NCBI GenBank assembly: GCA_016207445.1
Contig: JACQPS010000183.1
Location: forward strand, 1-6,985
Direction of reading: 5' to 3'
Source of the DNA: Gemmatimonadota bacterium
Lineage (GTDB): Bacteria; Gemmatimonadota; Gemmatimonadetes; Longimicrobiales; RSA9
Length of the DNA stretch: 6,985 nucleotides
In this document: positions 4,638 to 6,985 of the stretch, piece after piece
How positions within the stretch are numbered: the first letter of the stretch is position 1
Layout of the letters: each line of letters begins with the position of its first letter
Notes under the pieces: model-generated
The model's input: the letters and a program-made list of their open reading frames with translations, nothing else
Databases searched by the model: none
What the model was told of the DNA's origin: nothing
Translations under genes and position numbers: made by a program

Positions 4638-5483
4638 ATGAGTACGCTAGCGATCGAGAGCACGCGTCAACTCGACGAGCCCCTCGTCATAGCCGGCCGC
4701 TCCTTCCGCTCGCGCCTGATCGTCGGCACGGGGAAGTACCGGGACAACGACACCATGGTGCGGGCGATCGAGGCGTCGGGCGCGGAGATGGTCACCGTCG
4801 CCGTGCGCCGCATCGACCTGGACCGGACGAAAGAGGAGGGTATCCTCCACCACCTGGATCCGAGCAAGGTCTTCCTGCTGCCCAACACGGCCGGCTGCTA
4901 CACGGCCGAGGACGCGATGCGCTACGCGCGGCTCGCGCGCGCGGCCGGGCTCAACGATTGGGTGAAGCTGGAGGTGATCGGCGATCAGCGCACGCTCTTG
5001 CCGGACGTGGCGGCGACGCTCGAGGCGGCGCGCGTGCTGGTGGCCGAGGACTTCAAGGTGCTGGCTTACACGAACGAGGACGTCATCGCGGCGCTGCGGC
5101 TCGAGGATGCGGGTTGCGCGGCGGTGATGCCGCTGGCCAGCCCGATCGGCAGCGGGCTGGGTCTGGTGAATCCGTACTACGTGCGGGAGATCAAGGCACG
5201 GCTCGAGGTGCCGGTGATCGTGGACGCGGGGGTGGGCACCGCATCCGACGCTTGCGTAACCATGGAGCAGGGCGTGGACGGCGTGCTGATGAACACCGCG
5301 CTCGCCGAGGCCGGGGACCCGGTGCGGATGGCGCGCGCGATGAATCTGGCGATCGAGGCGGGGCGGCTGGCGTACCTGGCGGGCCGGATGTCACGCCGGG
5401 AGATCGCGGTGCCGTCGTCGCCGAGCAAGGGCATGCTGGACCGCTCCGCCGCGCGCGAGCCGGAGGCGCGCGGGGGCGCGTAG
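4638..5483 (+). CDS. thiG: ThiG, thiazole synthase (281 aa)
   Basis: ThiG condenses 1-deoxyxylulose 5-phosphate, dehydroglycine and sulfur from ThiS thiocarboxylate into the thiazole phosphate of thiamine. It is a cytosolic TIM barrel. Family motifs are continuous: SRLIVGTGKY (25-34), EMVTVAVRRID (50-60), LLPNTAGCYTAEDA (80-93), WVKLEVIGD (108-116) with the imine-forming Lys110, VLAYTNEDVI (141-150), VMPLASPIGSGLGLVNP (163-179), VPVIVDAGVGTASDA (191-205) and DGVLMNTAL (214-222). Length is about 20 residues above a typical 255-265, with a short added N-terminus and a charged, likely disordered C-tail after SSPSKGML. The stop is one base before the rsmB TTG. A hairpin separates it from its partner thiS, so relative expression of the carrier and the synthase could be tuned there, which is inference. 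Confidence 0.98.
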   Translation: MSTLAIESTRQLDEPLVIAGRSFRSRLIVGTGKYRDNDTMVRAIEASGAEMVTVAVRRIDLDRTKEEGILHHLDPSKVFLLPNTAGCYTAEDAMRYARLARAAGLNDWVKLEVIGDQRTLLPDVAATLEAARVLVAEDFKVLAYTNEDVIAALRLEDAGCAAVMPLASPIGSGLGLVNPYYVREIKARLEVPVIVDAGVGTASDACVTMEQGVDGVLMNTALAEAGDPVRMARAMNLAIEAGRLAYLAGRMSRREIAVPSSPSKGMLDRSAAREPEARGGA

Positions 5484-5484
5484 C

Positions 5485-6831
5485 TTGAGCGCCACGCCGG
5501 CTCGCTGGGCGGCCCTGGACGTCCTGCGGGCGGTGCGCGCGGGTGAGCTGGCGGACCGGGCGCTGGTGCGCGCGCGGGAGCGGGTGGCGCCGCGGGAGCG
5601 GGCCTGGCTCCACGAGCTGGTTTACGGCGTGCTGCGGCTGCGCGGCCGCCTCGACCACGCGCTGGCTCGATACGTCCGCCGGGGGCTCTCCTCACTCGAT
5701 CCGGACATCCTCGACGTCCTGCGGCTGGGCGCCTACCAGCTTCTGGAGATGGCCAGCGTCCCGGCGTACGCGGCCGTGTCCCAGGCGGTCGAGATGGGGA
5801 AGGCGCTGGCGGGTCGGGGCGCTGGCGGTCTGGTGAACGGGGTGCTCCAGTCGCTGCGCCGGGAGCAGGCGACGCTGGCATTTCCGGACTTCGCGTCGGA
5901 TCCCGGCGCGCACCTGGCGTCCTGGGGCTCGCATCCGCCGTGGCTGGTCGAGCGCTGGCTCGCCCGCTTCGGCGCCGAGGGCGCCCGTGAGCTGGTAGAG
6001 GCGAACAACCGCCGCCCCGAGCTGTACCTGCGGCCCGTGGGGGTCGCGCTCGAGGCGGCTCGCGCCGTGCTGCGCGGCGCGGGCATCGAGAGCGAACCGG
6101 TTCCCATCGCGCCCGACGCGCTGCGCGTGCTGCCGCCCGCCACCGCGCGGGAGGCGTTGCGCGCGGTCCCCGCCATCGTGCAGGACCCGGCGGCGGGCCT
6201 GGTCGTGCGCTACGCCGCGGCGGCGCCCGGCGCGCGCGTGGCCGACCTGTGCGCCGCGCCCGGTGGCAAAGCGCTCGGCCTCGCGCAGGCGGTGATCGCC
6301 GGCGAAAGCGACGGCTACGTGCTCGCGGCCGACGCGTCCTGGGACCGGCTCGGACGCCTGCGCGAGAACCTGGAGCGGCTGCGCGCCGACCCGGCCGCCG
6401 CGCCCGTGGCTGGCCGGGTGGGTCTCGCGGTCGCGGATGCGCGCTGGCCGGCGGTCGGCGGCGCCGACGTCGTCCTGCTGGATGTGCCGTGTACGGGCAC
6501 CGGCACGCTGCGGCGCCACCCGGATGGGCGCTGGCGCATCGGCCCGACGGACCTCGCGGCACTGGTCGAGCTGCAGCGCGAGCTCCTGGCGGCGGCGGCG
6601 CCGCTCGTGCGACGGGGCGGGCTCCTGGTTTATGCGACGTGCTCGCTCGAGCCCGAGGAGAACGAGTCGCAGGTCGAGTGGTTTCTGCAGCGCCACCCGC
6701 AGTTCGCGATCGAGACCGTGCCCGGCGCCGTCGACGCCGCCCTGCGCGACGAGGGCGGCCGCCTGATCGTCCTGCCGCACCAGTGGGACGTGGACGGCGC
6801 GTTCGCGGCCAGGCTGCGCCGCCTTTCTTGA
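5485..6831 (+). CDS. rsmB: RsmB (Sun/Fmu), 16S rRNA cytosine-967 C5-methyltransferase (448 aa)
   Basis: RsmB methylates C967 of 16S rRNA with SAM. A NusB-like all-helical RNA-binding domain covers about residues 5-130 (ARWAALDVLRAV at the start, LVYGVLRLRGRLDHAL at 45-60, LVNGVLQSLRRE at 116-127). The Rossmann methyltransferase domain follows: SAM-binding DLCAAPGGK (254-262), acidic Asp283 in LAADAS, motif IV LLDVPCTGTGTLRRHPD (331-347; Cys336) and motif VI YATCSLEPEENE (383-394; catalytic Cys386). The two-cysteine arrangement is that of RNA m5C enzymes. Length is slightly above the 429 of E. coli. The start is TTG at 5485, chosen because the NusB-like helix begins immediately and the thiG stop is one base upstream; GGGGGCG about 10 bases upstream is a modest Shine-Dalgarno. 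The TGA is shared with a degenerate first unit of the downstream repeat array. Confidence 0.96.
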   Translation: MSATPARWAALDVLRAVRAGELADRALVRARERVAPRERAWLHELVYGVLRLRGRLDHALARYVRRGLSSLDPDILDVLRLGAYQLLEMASVPAYAAVSQAVEMGKALAGRGAGGLVNGVLQSLRREQATLAFPDFASDPGAHLASWGSHPPWLVERWLARFGAEGARELVEANNRRPELYLRPVGVALEAARAVLRGAGIESEPVPIAPDALRVLPPATAREALRAVPAIVQDPAAGLVVRYAAAAPGARVADLCAAPGGKALGLAQAVIAGESDGYVLAADASWDRLGRLRENLERLRADPAAAPVAGRVGLAVADARWPAVGGADVVLLDVPCTGTGTLRRHPDGRWRIGPTDLAALVELQRELLAAAAPLVRRGGLLVYATCSLEPEENESQVEWFLQRHPQFAIETVPGAVDAALRDEGGRLIVLPHQWDVDGAFAARLRRLS

Positions 6832-6985
6832 GTAGCGAAGTTGAGTGCCGAAGTTCGAGTGCCGAAGTTCGAGTGCCGAAGTTCGAGTGCCGAAGTTCGA
6901 GTGCCGAATTTCGAGTGCCGAAGTTCGAGTGCCGATGTTCGAGTGCCGAAGTTCGAGTGCCGAAGTTCGAGTGCCGAAGTTCGGC
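6830..6985. repeat. 14-base tandem repeat array (GAGTGCCGAAGTTC), at least 10 copies, runs to the window edge
   Basis: A degenerate 13-base unit (6830-6842) overlaps the rsmB stop, then ten head-to-tail copies follow without spacers from 6843 to 6982. Eight are identical; the fifth has AATTTC for AAGTTC and the seventh has GATGTTC for GAAGTTC. Each unit contains TTCG and CGAA as small inverted halves. The final bases switch to GGC, making GCCGAAGTTCGGC (6973-6985), a palindrome around one base, as expected if the array is about to turn into its reverse complement. There is no coding gene in this stretch. The 14-base period is not a multiple of three, and no spacers exist, so it is not a CRISPR. 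Confidence 0.95.

Noticed and set aside
6830..6985. CRISPR array
   Set aside because: The 14-base units are contiguous with no spacers, and no cas gene is present.

Overview
This window is a tightly packed, all-plus-strand housekeeping cluster from a very GC-rich bacterium. Gene order is queA (3' part only) - tgt - yajC - def - fmt - thiE/tenI - thiS - thiG - rsmB, followed by a 14-base tandem repeat array that runs off the right edge. The GC content, the linkage of queuosine, YajC, formyl-Met and RsmB genes, and the short intergenic repeats fit a lineage such as Gemmatimonadota or a relative. That assignment is an impression from gene content and style; no rRNA or marker-tree evidence is available here.

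Layout. Positions 1-1742 hold the last two dedicated steps of tRNA queuosine synthesis before the final reductase: TGT inserts preQ1 at G34 and QueA adds the epoxycyclopentane ring. yajC overlaps tgt by 4 bases (ATGA) and encodes the small membrane subunit of the Sec accessory complex. def and fmt (2087-3630) handle removal and addition of the formyl group on initiator Met. thiE/tenI, thiS and thiG (3627-5483) form a thiamine thiazole cassette placed between fmt and rsmB, genes that are often close neighbours elsewhere. rsmB (5485-6831) encodes the 16S rRNA m5C967 methyltransferase and starts with TTG one base after the thiG stop.

Junctions are of two kinds. Five are fused: 4-base ATGA overlaps at tgt/yajC, fmt/thiE and thiE/thiS, a 3-base gap at yajC/def, and a 1-base gap at thiG/rsmB. 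The other four (after queA, def, thiS and rsmB) are each filled by a different short-unit repeat (7, 7, 8 and 14 bases) that begins at or inside the upstream stop codon. In three of them the repeat is followed by its own reverse complement, giving a long hairpin. The first two reach 30 and 28 paired positions with one mismatch each, although their sequences are unrelated. The fourth appears to turn back on itself at the window edge. A piece of the 8-base repeat type also encodes the N-terminus of the ThiE/TenI protein, and the 7-base type encodes the last six residues and the stop codon of def. This common architecture with differing sequence is the most unusual thing in the window.

Functionally the cluster joins translation (tRNA and rRNA modification, initiator Met processing), protein export and thiamine supply. 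The ThiE/TenI protein lacks two lysines expected of a thiamine phosphate synthase, so with thiS-thiG beside it a TenI-like thiazole tautomerase role should be considered. No tRNA, rRNA, CRISPR array, transposase, integrase or TPP riboswitch was seen.
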